Numbered from the stretch's first letter, positions 38,223 through 48,250 are shown. The stretch is DNA of 64,000 nt from Clostridium puniceum (GCF_002006345.1 NZ_LZZM01000089.1:1-64000), one strand, 5' to 3'. Made by a program: numbers and translations. The notes: generated by a model from the letters alone, not told the origin.

Positions 38223-39206
38223 ATGAAATTGAAAAAAACTTTAGCAATTATTATGACAGCAGCTTTGACAGTTGGAACAATGGCTGGATGTAGCCAAGCA
38301 ACTCTCAACTATTCAAAGGAACTTTCTAATACAGCAAAATGGGAAGCTACAACTTCGAATATAGAAGGTAAAATTAATGTTGATGCGTTAGGCATAAAAG
38401 AAGAAGTGACATTTACTGCTAATGGATATGCAACAAAAGAACAAGCATATGTGGACATGAAATTTAATAATACATCAGGTAAAATTAAAATTCCAGAAAT
38501 GAAAGTTTATTCAGATGGAGCTACAGTATACATTAACAAGAGTTTCTATGAAGGATTATATGCACTATCTGGACAAGCTAATTCAACAGGATTAGCGAAC
38601 ATAAAAGAAGAATACATAGCTCTTGAAAATTCAACAGCTAATGGAATGGATGTAAATAAAATAAAAGCATTAACTAGTCAACCAGATGCAATGATTCAAT
38701 TTGGAAAGTTAATATTTGGTGAAAATAATGATATTGATTTACCTTTTGTTCAAAATGGAAGAGAGTATACAATAAAGCTTGATGCCAATCAAACTGTAGA
38801 TTTGGCTGCAAAAGCTGTTAAAGCATGTGCTAATAATTTGGAAAATTTAAACAAGAGTTTTGCATTAGGATTAAGTGATGAAGATATTGCACAAATTAAA
38901 GCTGCAGCAAATGATGAAAAATTTAATACAACAGTGAATGATATTAAAACATCGTTAGCTGGCTCAACTATTACTTCAAAAGAATTATTTACAGATAGCA
39001 GTTATAACTCAGATGCTAGTATTAACTTACAAGTTAAAGATTTTGGAAAAATTTCAATGGAAATGAAAGCAACAAATACTAAGAGTGAAGTTAAAGCAAT
39101 AACCCTTCCAACTAGTAAAATTAAACTTACAGCAGAGGAGTTTGCTAAGATATCGGCTCCATCAACTACAACTATAGAATCGACTACAAATGTAGTAGCA
39201 AAATAA
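38223..39206 (+). CDS. Lipoprotein of unknown function
   Basis: Protein of 327 residues with a lipoprotein signal: KLKK, hydrophobic TLAIIMTAALTVGTM, lipobox-like MAGC (Cys23). The mature part is rich in Asn, Thr, Lys and Ala and has alternating beta pattern (GKINVDALGIKEEVTFTANG, AYVDMKFNNTSGKIKIPEMK). It resembles the clostridial cell-surface proteins with LppX/LolA-like shells, but I cannot assign a family. RBS GGGGGG. Stands alone with a strong terminator after it. Confidence 0.7.
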   Translation: MKLKKTLAIIMTAALTVGTMAGCSQATLNYSKELSNTAKWEATTSNIEGKINVDALGIKEEVTFTANGYATKEQAYVDMKFNNTSGKIKIPEMKVYSDGATVYINKSFYEGLYALSGQANSTGLANIKEEYIALENSTANGMDVNKIKALTSQPDAMIQFGKLIFGENNDIDLPFVQNGREYTIKLDANQTVDLAAKAVKACANNLENLNKSFALGLSDEDIAQIKAAANDEKFNTTVNDIKTSLAGSTITSKELFTDSSYNSDASINLQVKDFGKISMEMKATNTKSEVKAITLPTSKIKLTAEEFAKISAPSTTTIESTTNVVAK

Positions 39207-39229
39207 TATAAAATAAATTTATATTATAG

Positions 39230-39272
39230 AAACTATAGCAAAATTGTTTAAATGATTTTGCTATAGTTTTTT
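39230..39272 (+). terminator. Terminator after the lipoprotein gene
   Basis: AAACTATAGCAAAAT...ATTTTGCTATAGTTT perfect stem with TTTT tail. Confidence 0.85.
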
Positions 39273-39462
39273 TGTTATATTTTAAGGATTTATATTTTTA
39301 TATGCTTAGGACAAATTAAAATTTATTAAAGTAAATAAATTAATATATACATGTTAATACTAAGAATATATAAGATAAAACCTACATTGTAGAACATTAA
39401 TGTGGTAGTATATAGATATATAGGAAGAATAAATAGTAATTGCACGATGGAGGGAAATTTTT

Positions 39463-41655
39463 ATGGGAATTAAGCAAACATTAGTAAGCTTTATGAAAGA
39501 ACCTGGTTATAAACCAATGGAGATTGAAGAATTAGTTGCTATATTTGATATAAAGAAAAATGAATATACTGCTTTCAAAAAGATTTTGAGGGTAATGGAG
39601 AGTGAAGGGTTTATTGTAAGAACAAAGAAAAATAAATATATGATAAATGAAAAAAATAATGAAGAAGAAGGATTAATTGTAGGAAAACTTCAAGCTCATG
39701 CAAAAGGCTTTGGATTCTTAATTCCTGATGAAGAAGATCAAAAAGATGTTTTTATTCCAAGTACATCTATGAATGGAGCTATGAATGGAGATAAAATATC
39801 TGTTAAGATAACAAGAGAAGATAGAAGTACTAAGAAGAGAGAAGGTGAAGTAATTCAAATTCTTGAAAGAAATACAACTAAAGTAGTAGGTGTATATGAA
39901 GATTGTAAGAATTTTGGATTTGCAGTTTCAGAAGATACCAAAATATCCAAAGATATATTTATTTCTAAAAAGGATAGAAATGGCGCTAAAGATGGAGATG
40001 TTGTTATAGTTAAAATAACAAAGTGGCCAGACGAAAAAAGAAAAGCAGAAGGTGTTGTAGTAGAAGTTTTAGGTAGAAAAGGAGATAGAGGAATAGATAT
40101 CTTAATGATTATTAAGAAACTTGGACTTCCAGAAGAATTTTCTGATAAAGTATTGAAGTTTGCTGAGGGTATTTCCGAGGAAATTGATGAAAAAGAATAT
40201 AAAGGAAGAAGAGACTTAAGAGACTTGAAAATGGTTACAATAGATGGTGAAGATGCTAAGGATTTAGACGATGCTGTATCTATTGAAAAATTAAGTAATG
40301 GAAACTTTAAATTAGGCGTTCATATTGCAGATGTAACTCATTATGTAAAGGAAAATAATCCATTAGATAAAGAAGCATTAAAAAGAGCCACTTCTGTTTA
40401 TTTAATAGATAGAGTAGTTCCAATGCTTCCAAGAAAACTATCAAATGGTATATGTTCGTTAAATCCTAAAGTAGATAGATTGACATTAACTTGCTTTATG
40501 GAAATAGATCATAAAGGAAAAGTAGTAAATCATGAAATAGTAGAATCAATTATTAAAACTAATGAAAGAATGACATATACAGATGTTACAAAAATTTTAA
40601 AAAATCATGATGAGGAATTAATAAAGAAATATGACTATCTTTATGAAGATTTTAAGATGATGGAAGAACTTTGCTATATATTAAGATTAAAGAGAACTAA
40701 AAGAGGAGCCATTGATTTTGAAATTGCAGAAGCCAAAATTACATTAAATGAGCTTGGCAAACCAATTGAAATAAAGCCTTATGATCGTGAAATAGCAAAT
40801 AGAATGATAGAAGAATTTATGTTAGCTGCCAATGAAACAGTAGCAGAGCATATGTTTAAAACTCATTTTCCTTTTGTATATAGAATACATGAGAGCCCAG
40901 ATGAAGAAAAGTTAGCTAAATTCAAAGAATTTGTTTATAACTTAGGGTATACTATTCAATGGACTGAAGAAATACGTCCTAAGAGTTTTCAAGAAATTTT
41001 AGAGAAAGTTAAAGGTAAGAATGAAGAGACCGTTGTAAGTACTTTATTGTTACGTTCTATGATGCAGGCTAGATATGCTACAGAATGTAGTGGTCACTTC
41101 GGACTTGCAGCAGAGTATTATTGTCACTTTACTTCTCCAATAAGAAGATATCCAGATTTGCAAATTCATAGAATTATAAAAGAATATTTACATGGAGAAA
41201 TTGATGAAAAAAGAATAAATAAATTGAAAAATATAGTTGGCTACGCAGCTAAGCAATCATCAGAAATGGAAAGAAAGGCACAAGATGCAGAAAGAGAAGT
41301 TGATGATCTTAAAAAGGCTGAATATATGCAAGATAAGATTGGAGAAGAGTTCGAAGGAATTATATCTTCAGTTACATCTTTTGGAGTATTTGTAGAATTA
41401 CAAAATACAATTGAAGGATTAGTTCATATTACAGACTTAGATGATGACTATTACATATTTGATGAAGCTCATCTTAGTCTAATTGGTGAGAGAACTAAGA
41501 AGATTTATAAGCTTGGAGATAAAGTAAAAGTAGAATGTGTGAATGTAGATATAGCAAACAGAGAAATATTCTTTAGAATTACAGAAGAACATAAAAGAGA
41601 AGAGGGTGAAGAACAAGATATACCAAAAGATATGGATAAAGAACTTAAAAGTTAA
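39463..41655 (+). CDS. rnr: Ribonuclease R
   Basis: Processive 3'-5' exoribonuclease of 730 residues. Order of domains: N-terminal winged-helix (about 1-65), two cold-shock domains (about 70-220, GFGFLIPDEEDQKDVFIP), catalytic RNB domain (about 245-590) with the metal-binding cluster DGEDAKDLDDAV, and a C-terminal S1 domain (about 628-712, GIISSVTSFGVFVEL). Degrades structured RNA, and with SmpB/tmRNA takes part in trans-translation quality control. The smpB gene follows, a conserved neighbourhood in Firmicutes (secG usually precedes but is not here). RBS GGAGGG. Confidence 0.95.
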   Translation: MGIKQTLVSFMKEPGYKPMEIEELVAIFDIKKNEYTAFKKILRVMESEGFIVRTKKNKYMINEKNNEEEGLIVGKLQAHAKGFGFLIPDEEDQKDVFIPSTSMNGAMNGDKISVKITREDRSTKKREGEVIQILERNTTKVVGVYEDCKNFGFAVSEDTKISKDIFISKKDRNGAKDGDVVIVKITKWPDEKRKAEGVVVEVLGRKGDRGIDILMIIKKLGLPEEFSDKVLKFAEGISEEIDEKEYKGRRDLRDLKMVTIDGEDAKDLDDAVSIEKLSNGNFKLGVHIADVTHYVKENNPLDKEALKRATSVYLIDRVVPMLPRKLSNGICSLNPKVDRLTLTCFMEIDHKGKVVNHEIVESIIKTNERMTYTDVTKILKNHDEELIKKYDYLYEDFKMMEELCYILRLKRTKRGAIDFEIAEAKITLNELGKPIEIKPYDREIANRMIEEFMLAANETVAEHMFKTHFPFVYRIHESPDEEKLAKFKEFVYNLGYTIQWTEEIRPKSFQEILEKVKGKNEETVVSTLLLRSMMQARYATECSGHFGLAAEYYCHFTSPIRRYPDLQIHRIIKEYLHGEIDEKRINKLKNIVGYAAKQSSEMERKAQDAEREVDDLKKAEYMQDKIGEEFEGIISSVTSFGVFVELQNTIEGLVHITDLDDDYYIFDEAHLSLIGERTKKIYKLGDKVKVECVNVDIANREIFFRITEEHKREEGEEQDIPKDMDKELKS

Positions 41656-41761
41656 TCAGAAGAAACAGTATAAATAGATTAAAAATATTTAGATGGAGAT
41701 TTTTAATCCACCTAAATTTGTTGATTTAGAAAGATATGTATAATATAATTTTAGTAATAAA

Positions 41762-41818
41762 CTGTTAATTGTTAATTGCCACAGGGTACTCTAAAGGGCA
41801 TTAACTCTTAACTTAACT
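41762..41818. repeat. Inverted repeat before smpB
   Basis: CTGTTAATTGTTAATTGCC and GGCATTAACTCTTAACTTAAC pair imperfectly. Related GTTAACTG-type sequence precedes the second PucR gene (32748-32769) and a similar stretch is at 46573. Confidence 0.5.
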
Positions 41819-41834
41819 AAGTGGGTGATTTAAA

Positions 41835-42302
41835 ATGGCAAGAAAAAAGAATGAAAATTCATTAGCTGAAAATAGAAAAGCAAGACATGACTACTTTGTG
41901 GAAGAAGCAATGGAAGCTGGGTTAGTGCTAGTTGGAACAGAAGTTAAATCAATAAGAAAGGGTAGGGTTAATCTTAAAGATTGCTACGCTGATATATATA
42001 ATGGTGAATTATTTATAAAAAATATGCATATTTCTCCTTATGAACAAGGAAATATATTTAATGTAGATCCAGTAAGAGAAAGAAAATTACTGCTTCATAA
42101 AGAGCAAATAAGAAGACTTGATGGATTAGTATCTCAAGATGGATACACTTTAATACCATTATCGCTTTACCTAAAAGAAGGTAAAGTCAAAGTTGCACTT
42201 GGGGTATGTAAAGGTAAGAAAAATTATGATAAGAGAGATTCTATGTTAGAGAGAGCTCATAAGAGAGATATAGATAGAGCAATAAAAGAGAGATATAGAT
42301 AG
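41835..42302 (+). CDS. smpB: SsrA-binding protein
   Basis: Small RNA-binding protein of 155 residues required for trans-translation: it carries tmRNA to stalled ribosomes. Family marks are [48 protein letters not shown], and the basic C-terminal tail [19 protein letters not shown], which folds in the mRNA path. RBS GTGGGTG before the ATG. Linked with rnr, whose product is recruited to tmRNA complexes. No tmRNA (ssrA) gene was found in the sequence that follows. Confidence 0.96.
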   Translation: MARKKNENSLAENRKARHDYFVEEAMEAGLVLVGTEVKSIRKGRVNLKDCYADIYNGELFIKNMHISPYEQGNIFNVDPVRERKLLLHKEQIRRLDGLVSQDGYTLIPLSLYLKEGKVKVALGVCKGKKNYDKRDSMLERAHKRDIDRAIKERYR

Positions 42303-42359
42303 TGTAATAAAAGATGTTAGGAAGAATCATTAATTATTAAATAGCAATTTTTCAAATAT

Positions 42360-42401
42360 AAAGTATACCTCATTAAATTTTGAATGAGGTATACTTTTAT
42401 T
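42360..42401 (+). terminator. Terminator after smpB
   Basis: AAAGTATACCTCATT...AATGAGGTATACTTT, perfect 15-base stem, TTATTT tail. Confidence 0.85.
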
Positions 42402-42563
42402 TATATTAGATAATATTCAGCAATCTATATGAGAGTTTAATGTAGAAAATTAATTGGAATGTATATATTAAAAAGCTTGCAATAAAATAAATAAATATAT
42501 ATAATATAACTAATCCGATTACAATACTAAGGATTCAAGAGTTTAAAGGATTATTTTTTGGGG

Positions 42564-42592
42564 TTGACAAATAAAAAAAATGCTTATATAAT
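42564..42592 (+). promoter_or_regulatory. Consensus promoter of the methionine transporter operon
   Basis: TTGACA (42564-42569), 17 bases, TATAAT (42587-42592): a perfect vegetative promoter placed just upstream of the S-box. Confidence 0.9.
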
Positions 42593-42620
42593 CATGTCAT
42601 AAACTAAATTAAATAATCGA

Positions 42621-42746
42621 ATATCTTATCAAGAGTGGTGGAGGGACTGGCCCTTTGAAACCCGGCAACCGAAATATTGATTCATTTATTAATATTTTTA
42701 TGGTGCTAATTCCAGCAGCTTTTAGCTGATAGATGAGAGGATAAAT
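42621..42746 (+). promoter_or_regulatory. SAM-I (S-box) riboswitch
   Basis: TTATCAAGAGTGGTGGAGGG, then CTGGCCC-TTTGAAACCCGGCAACC, a variable P3 arm, GGTGCTAATTCCAGCAG and the closing GATGAGAGGATAA: all conserved S-box blocks in order. Binding of S-adenosylmethionine should favour the terminator downstream, shutting off methionine import. Confidence 0.96.
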
Positions 42747-42760
42747 TTACAAGTGTTTTA

Positions 42761-42796
42761 TGCGCTAGAGATTTATTCTCTGGCGCTTTTGTTTTG
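42761..42796 (+). terminator. S-box expression-platform terminator
   Basis: GCGCTAGAGA-TTTAT-TCTCTGGCGC followed by TTTTGTTTT, immediately after the aptamer. Confidence 0.92.
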
Positions 42797-42894
42797 AGGT
42801 ATCTTCAAATAAATAGCAAACCAGTTAGTTATTTGAGACAGATATCTTAGTTATCCGGAGACTAGACAGAACAAAATCAAGGAGGAAAAGTGTT

Positions 42895-43860
42895 TTGATA
42901 GAAATTAAAAATGTAATTAAAAGTTTTGGGGAAACACAAGTTATAAAAGATGTATCAATAAGTATAAAAAAAGGCGAAATTTATGGGATAATAGGACATA
43001 GTGGAGCAGGAAAATCTACATTGCTTAGATGTATAAATGGACTAGAATCTTATAATGGAGGATTTGTTAATGTAATGGGTAAAGAAGTTTCTTCATTAAC
43101 AGGTAAAAGCCTTAGAGAATTTAGAAAAGATTTAGGAATGATTTTTCAAAACTTTAATCTTATGAAAAGAAAAAATGTTTTTTATAATGTTGCACTTCCT
43201 CTTGAAGTATGGGGCTACAATAAGAGTGAAATAAAAGATAAGGTATTGGAATTACTTAAATTGGTTGGATTAGAAGACAAAAGATTAAGCAAACCATCAG
43301 AACTTAGTGGTGGACAGAAACAAAGAGTAGCAATAGCAAGAGCATTAGCATTAGATCCTAAAATATTACTTTGTGATGAAGCTACATCAGCATTAGATCC
43401 TAAAATAACAAAAGATATATTATCATTACTTTCTAAAATTAATAAAGAATTAGGAATAACAATAGTAATAGTTACCCATCAAATGGAAGTTATAAAAGAA
43501 ATTTGTCAAAGAGTTACTTTATTAGATGGGGGAATAGTAAAAGCAGAAGGGAAAGCAGAAGATTTATTTTTAAAACCTGGAAAGTCACTAAAGAAATTCC
43601 TAGGTGAAGAAGATGATGAGCTTTTACCAGAAGATGGAGTTAATATTAAATTATTTTTTCCAAGCAATTCTTCAGAAAATGCACTTATAACTAAAATGGC
43701 TAGAGAGCTTGAAATAGATTTTTCAATAGTTTGGGGTAAACTTGAAAAATTTAGGGAGGAAGTATTAGGGGGGCTTGTAATAAATATAAAAGAACAAGAC
43801 AAAGATAAGGTTATGAAGTATCTTGAGAGTAAGGATATTTTATTGGAGGTGATTGAATAA
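42895..43860 (+). CDS. metN: Methionine ABC transporter, ATP-binding subunit
   Basis: ATPase of 321 residues. Walker [11 protein letters not shown]-loop [14 protein letters not shown], signature ELSGGQKQR, Walker [14 protein letters not shown] and switch His in VTHQME, followed by the C-terminal NIL regulatory domain (about 240-321), which binds methionine for trans-inhibition. The start is TTG: AAGGAGG lies nine bases upstream and no ATG is in frame. Stop overlaps the metI start by one base (TAATG). First gene of metNIQ behind the SAM riboswitch, so it takes up D/L-methionine when SAM is low. Confidence 0.96.
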   Translation: MIEIKNVIKSFGETQVIKDVSISIKKGEIYGIIGHSGAGKSTLLRCINGLESYNGGFVNVMGKEVSSLTGKSLREFRKDLGMIFQNFNLMKRKNVFYNVALPLEVWGYNKSEIKDKVLELLKLVGLEDKRLSKPSELSGGQKQRVAIARALALDPKILLCDEATSALDPKITKDILSLLSKINKELGITIVIVTHQMEVIKEICQRVTLLDGGIVKAEGKAEDLFLKPGKSLKKFLGEEDDELLPEDGVNIKLFFPSNSSENALITKMARELEIDFSIVWGKLEKFREEVLGGLVINIKEQDKDKVMKYLESKDILLEVIE

Positions 43861-44498
43861 TGAATGAGATAATAGGAAAAGCTTTAATAGAAACATTAGA
43901 GATGGTTCTTGTATCAACTACGTTTTCAGTTATTTTAGGATTTATACCTGCAATTATATTAACAGTAACAGCTAATGATGGATTAAAACCTAATAAAATA
44001 ATTTATACTATTTTAGATTTTATAATTAATACATTAAGAAGTTTTCCAGTTCTTATATTAATGGTAATAATTATACCTTTAACAAGATTTATTGTAGGTA
44101 AATCTATAGGTACAGAAGCAGCTATGGTTCCACTTACAATTGCAGCAGCACCTTTTGTTGCAAGAATTATAGAATCATCATTAAGAGAAGTTGATAAAGG
44201 AGTAGTTGAAGCAGCAAAATCTTTTGGAGCATCAAATACTCAAATTATATTTAAGGTTATGCTCAAAGAAGCAGTTCCTTCAATAATATCAGGAATAACT
44301 CTTACAATAATAAGTATTGTTGGATATTCTGCAATGGCAGGAACTATTGGAGGCGGAGGACTTGGTCAAGTAGCAATAAGTTATGGATACCAAAGATACC
44401 AAACAGATGTAATGATAGTAACTTGTATTATTTTAATTATAGTAGTACAAGGACTACAATTGTTAGGAAATTATTTTTATAATAAATTATCAAAATAG
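43860..44498 (+). CDS. metI: Methionine ABC transporter permease
   Basis: Membrane subunit of 212 residues with about five TM helices, MetI family. LIETLEMVLVSTTFSVILG at the start, FIINTLRSFPVLILMVII, and the EAA coupling loop VEAAKSFGASNTQIIFKV (about 120-137) then LKEAVPSIISGITLT. GTIGGGGLGQVAI near the end is typical. Overlaps metN by one base and is followed 12 bases later by metQ. Confidence 0.95.
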   Translation: MNEIIGKALIETLEMVLVSTTFSVILGFIPAIILTVTANDGLKPNKIIYTILDFIINTLRSFPVLILMVIIIPLTRFIVGKSIGTEAAMVPLTIAAAPFVARIIESSLREVDKGVVEAAKSFGASNTQIIFKVMLKEAVPSIISGITLTIISIVGYSAMAGTIGGGGLGQVAISYGYQRYQTDVMIVTCIILIIVVQGLQLLGNYFYNKLSK

Positions 44499-44510
44499 GG
44501 GGAATAAAAT

Positions 44511-45341
44511 ATGAAAAAGAAATCAATTTTATCAATAGTTTTAGCAGGAATAGTAACATTAGGATTAGTAGGCTGTGGGGGCACAAATAATACAGCAAGT
44601 AAAGATTCTAAAAGTGATAAGGTAATAAAGATTGGAGTAACACCAAAACCACATAAAGAAATAGTAGAAATAGCAAAGCCTTTACTTGAAAAAGAAGGAT
44701 ATACAGTAGAAATAACTGAATTCAATGATTATGTTCAACCTAACACTGCCGTGTCAGAAGGATCGTTAGATGCAAACTTCTTTCAACATGCTCCATATTT
44801 AAAGGAACAAAATGAATCAAAGGGATTTAAATTAGTTTCAGTAGGCGCAGTTCATTTGGAGCCAATGGGATTATATTCTAAAAAGATTAAGAATTTAGAT
44901 GAACTTAAAGATGGTTCCACAATTGCCATTCCAAATGATGCAACAAATGAAGCTAGAGCATTAAAATTATTGGAAAGTAAGGGGATAATAAAAATTAAAG
45001 AGGGTGAATTAGCTACACCAAAAGATATTACAGAAAATAAGAAAAATTTAAAGTTTTCTGAATTAGAAGCAGCAGCAGTTCCAAGAGCAATAGATGATGT
45101 TGATGCAGCTGTAATAAATGGTAACTATGCAATAGAAGCTAAATTTAATCCAACAAAAGATGCAATAATAATTGAAGATAAAAATTCAGAAGCTGCTAAG
45201 CCTTATGCAAACATTATTGTTGTAAAAGAAGGTAATGAAAAGCAAGAAAAAATTCAAGCTTTAGTAAAAGCGTTGACATCACCAGAAGTAAAAGCTTTTA
45301 TAGAAAAAGAATACAGTGGAGCGGTAATTCCAGTATTTTAA
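44511..45341 (+). CDS. metQ: Methionine-binding lipoprotein
   Basis: Solute-binding lipoprotein of 276 residues, NlpA/MetQ family. Signal with lipobox LVGC (Cys22). Family motifs: IKIGVTPKPHKEIVEIAKP, VEITEFNDYVQPNTAVSEG, DANFFQHAPYLKEQN, and VDAAVINGNYAIEA near 200. Captures methionine at the outer membrane face and passes it to MetI. RBS GGGGG before ATG. Last gene of the S-box operon, followed by a strong terminator. Confidence 0.95.
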   Translation: MKKKSILSIVLAGIVTLGLVGCGGTNNTASKDSKSDKVIKIGVTPKPHKEIVEIAKPLLEKEGYTVEITEFNDYVQPNTAVSEGSLDANFFQHAPYLKEQNESKGFKLVSVGAVHLEPMGLYSKKIKNLDELKDGSTIAIPNDATNEARALKLLESKGIIKIKEGELATPKDITENKKNLKFSELEAAAVPRAIDDVDAAVINGNYAIEAKFNPTKDAIIIEDKNSEAAKPYANIIVVKEGNEKQEKIQALVKALTSPEVKAFIEKEYSGAVIPVF

Positions 45342-45391
45342 TGAATTATAAAATTAAAAATATTAGAGTTTAGCCACACCAAAATAAGTTC

Positions 45392-45433
45392 CTCTGCAAG
45401 TATGATAAATACTTGTGGAGGATTTTTCTTTAT
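45392..45433 (+). terminator. Terminator after metNIQ
   Basis: CCTCTGCAAGTAT-GATA-AATACTTGTGGAGG then ATTTTTCTTT. Confidence 0.85.
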
Positions 45434-45560
45434 CTTTAACAATTAGCTAAAATAATGTATACTTTTAATTATAATTAGGAAAATAATGTTCTAAATTGTA
45501 AATTACATAAAAAGAAATTTAAGCTTAAAGGTAAAGATTTTCTTTAAAGGGGAATGAGTT

Positions 45561-46523
45561 ATGAACATATCAGAGGTTAAGGTAAAGTTAGTAGGAAAGG
45601 ATATATTAAGTATTATTAATGAATTCGTCAAAATTGATGGATTAAATTTAAAAAGTGTAACCATTGAAGATGGAATAATTTTAGATGGAAGCTTTAAAAA
45701 AGGAATTAAAATAGATTTTTTGATGAAAGTAGAATTAGTTGAATGTTTTAGTAATAAGATTACGGCTAGAATAGTTAAAGTAAAAATTTTAAACCTTGGG
45801 CTTTTTAGAATTATAAGAAGTTTTGCATTAAAGCAGCTAGCAAAAGTATTTAAAGAATATGGAATAGAAAGCCAAAAAGATAAAGTAACAATAAATATAA
45901 ATACAATTATTAAAGATGTACCATTTGTTGATTTGACTATTGATGAAATTTTTATGAAGAGATCGGAATTATGGGTGGAAATTAGCAATGTTAATATATC
46001 TGTAGCTGGAGAATTAATAAAGAAAGTAGAAGCAGAAGAAGTTAAGGACGAAAGTGAAGAGGTCACAGAAGCATTAGAAATTGTAAATAAAATAGAGGAT
46101 AAGTACTCTAAAGGCAGAGATATTCTAAGCAACAAGTTATCGGAAGAAGCTAAAAAATATAAAGATTATATATTTATATTGCCAGATATAGTTTCTCTAA
46201 TTTACAGGTTACTTAAGGATACTAGAGTATCTATAAAAACTAAGTTGATAATGTCAGCAGCTATTGGATATATAACAATACCTACAGATTTAATACCTAG
46301 TAAAATACCATTCATAGGTGTAATTGATGATATTGGAGTGGGAATTTTTGCTTTAAATAAGGTTCTTAAAGATGTTCCATTAACTATAATATTAGAAAAT
46401 TGGGAAGGCGAAAATGAGTTGCTTTTAGTGTTGAAAAATGGAATTGAATATTTAACTGATTTTACTGGAGCTAGAAATGTAGGAAAACTATATGAGGTAG
46501 TAGAAGAATTATCTACATTGTAA
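45561..46523 (+). CDS. DUF1232-domain membrane-associated protein
   Basis: Protein of 320 residues. Residues 1-165 are an unassigned lipid-binding-like region of alternating hydrophobic strands (VKLVGKDILSIINEFVKI, IDFLMKVELVECFSNKITARI). About 200-265 hold the DUF1232/YkvA domain: VSLIYRLLKDTRVSIKTKLI, AAIGYITIPTDLIPSKIPF, GVIDDIGVGIFAL, with the conserved PxDLIP and DD. Function of the domain is not established. RBS AAAGGGGAATGAGTT. Single gene. Confidence 0.75.
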   Translation: MNISEVKVKLVGKDILSIINEFVKIDGLNLKSVTIEDGIILDGSFKKGIKIDFLMKVELVECFSNKITARIVKVKILNLGLFRIIRSFALKQLAKVFKEYGIESQKDKVTININTIIKDVPFVDLTIDEIFMKRSELWVEISNVNISVAGELIKKVEAEEVKDESEEVTEALEIVNKIEDKYSKGRDILSNKLSEEAKKYKDYIFILPDIVSLIYRLLKDTRVSIKTKLIMSAAIGYITIPTDLIPSKIPFIGVIDDIGVGIFALNKVLKDVPLTIILENWEGENELLLVLKNGIEYLTDFTGARNVGKLYEVVEELSTL

Positions 46524-46570
46524 GTTAACTTTAATATTTGGATATAATTTATATAAATTATATATATATT

Positions 46571-46760
46571 TCAGTTAGCAATTAACAATGAATAATGAAA
46601 TCTCTAGAGAGAAAGTTCATGTTTCAAAAGATAAAATTTACTGTATGAAAGTTTGAAAGACAAGATTTAAAATGATCACAGAGAAAGCTCTGATAGCCAA
46701 AGATAAAATTTGGGTCATCACTTTTTGATTCTCGCTTTTGGACATTCACTTTTCTTTTGG
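46571..46760. repeat. Degenerate repeat region before the RNase H gene
   Basis: The 361-base gap carries GTTAGCAATTAACAATGAAT (46574) and two 32-base direct repeats, 46608-46639 and 46680-46711. Both start AGAGAAAG and end with AAAGATAAAATTT or AAAAGATAAAATTT, 72 bases apart; a weaker third copy lies between. No gene seen. Confidence 0.5.
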
Positions 46761-46884
46761 AATTTCTTAAATATTAATTACTAGAAATGTAAGATTTAAA
46801 ATGCAACATATATAGGAAAAATAATCGAGGATGTAATACATGTCTTTATGAGATTAAGGATTTAACAAAGAAGGGAATAAGGAA

Positions 46885-47838
46885 ATGGCAAAGAAAGTTT
46901 ATGCAATACAATGTGGATTTGATGCTAAGAACAATAAGAGAATAGAAAATACTATAGTTAATACTTGGGATGAATGTCTTAAATATGTGAAAGGTGTAAA
47001 AGGTGCTAAATATAAGAGTTTTGAAAGTATTGAAGATGCAAATTTATATTTAAATGAAGGTAATAGAATGCTTAAAAAGAGTGATGAAAACTATCCCAAA
47101 GATTGTCTTCACGCTTATGTTGATGGCAGTTATAATTCATCTGACGGAAGATATTCTTATGGTGTAGTTTGTGTTAAAGATAATGTTGTAGAATATATAG
47201 AAAGTAATGCAGAAAAGGATACATCAGAAAAAAATATAAGACAAATAGCAGGAGAGCTTAAAGGTGCTGTTAGAGCTATTGAATATGGTTTAAAACAAAA
47301 TGAAACTAAAATAGTTTTATTTCATGATTATGAAGGAATAGCGCATCATGCTACTGGTGCTTGGGATAGAAAAGAAGAATCATCTATGGAATATTATAAT
47401 AAGATGCAAAAATTAATGAATTCTGGAATTGAAATTATATTTGTAAAGGTAGATAGTCACACAGGAGATTTATTTAATGAACTAGTAGATGAAAAATGTA
47501 AGGAATGCCTAGGTATAACTTCTGATAGGGTTATTGAAAAATGGCTTTCTAAAAATACTATAGAAGTTTCTAATGAGGAAGTAAAAGCTGAAATTTTAAG
47601 TATAGCTCCTAATGCTGTTAAGAATATAATTATAAGTGGACACATTGAAGTTATTAACGATGACATAAAAAATGATGTAGCTACAGACAAAGATGAAAAT
47701 GAGGATAAGGAAGTAAGATTTGAGAAAATTATAAGTTTGTATAAAAGTAATTGTAAAGATGGAAAGAAGATTATTTCAAAATTGTTAAGTAAAGAAAAAG
47801 AAAGCTTTATATTATACCTATTGAATAAGTTTGAATAG
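46885..47838 (+). CDS. Ribonuclease H with N-terminal viroplasmin domain
   Basis: RNA-DNA hybrid endonuclease of 317 residues, laid out like eukaryote-type RNase HI of clostridia. Residues 3-52 are the RHB/viroplasmin domain (YAIQCGFDAKNNKRIENT, WDECLKYVKGVKGAKYKSF). Residues about 72-200 are the RNase H fold: HAYVDGSYN (first Asp), RQIAGELKGAVRAIE (Glu), LFHDYEGI (Asp) and VDSHTGDLFNELVD (last Asp and His). The C-terminal 110 residues are a helical extension of unknown role. Removes RNA primers and R-loops. RBS AAGGGAATAAGGAA. Confidence 0.9.
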   Translation: MAKKVYAIQCGFDAKNNKRIENTIVNTWDECLKYVKGVKGAKYKSFESIEDANLYLNEGNRMLKKSDENYPKDCLHAYVDGSYNSSDGRYSYGVVCVKDNVVEYIESNAEKDTSEKNIRQIAGELKGAVRAIEYGLKQNETKIVLFHDYEGIAHHATGAWDRKEESSMEYYNKMQKLMNSGIEIIFVKVDSHTGDLFNELVDEKCKECLGITSDRVIEKWLSKNTIEVSNEEVKAEILSIAPNAVKNIIISGHIEVINDDIKNDVATDKDENEDKEVRFEKIISLYKSNCKDGKKIISKLLSKEKESFILYLLNKFE

Positions 47839-48061
47839 ATAGATAAGAATAATTTAAAATTAAAAATTGCAGCAACTAAATATAATATTCATATAAAAAG
47901 AGATATGCCGCAATAAGTAATAGCTCTTGAAAGTTCTTATTACCTTTAAAATCTAAATTTAATATATGTAATATAATATGGGAAAAAATAACTTGGATAA
48001 CTTTTTAATTACTACATAATCTACATTTAGAAAATAAATTATTATTAAAGAGGTGTTAATT

Positions 48062-48235
48062 ATGGAAAGATTTTCAAAGGGTATGGTAGCAGGAATTTTA
48101 ATTGGAGTAGCTGTTGAAATGGCCATGATGCCATACTATGATAGAAGGACACAAAGGACAATGAAAAGAGCAGGAAAAAGAATGAGAAATATGGCTGAAT
48201 CTACTTACAATGGAATTCAAGATTGGATGAAATAA
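48062..48235 (+). CDS. Small YtxH-like membrane protein
   Basis: Protein of 57 residues: MERFSKGMVAGILIGVAVEM, a single membrane-spanning helix, followed by a basic tail (DRRTQRTMKRAGKRMRNM). The frame opens at GTG 48053, but that codon forms part of the RBS (AGAGGTG), so ATG 48062 is used. The pattern of one glycine-rich TM helix plus charged tail is that of YtxH-type stress proteins, though the match is weak at this length. Confidence 0.65.
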   Translation: MERFSKGMVAGILIGVAVEMAMMPYYDRRTQRTMKRAGKRMRNMAESTYNGIQDWMK

Positions 48236-48250
48236 ATATTTATTATTTTG

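Noticed and set aside
42303..42620. tmRNA gene next to smpB
   Set aside because: No GGGG-start or tag-coding sequence was seen; the stretch holds a terminator and the methionine-operon promoter only.
45503..46135. 210-codon minus-strand frame
   Set aside because: Antisense to the DUF1232 gene; Ser/Leu/Phe/Ile-rich sequence typical of the reverse strand of A-rich coding DNA.
46608..46711. CRISPR-like array
   Set aside because: Only two imperfect repeats with no spacer regularity and no cas genes in the window.
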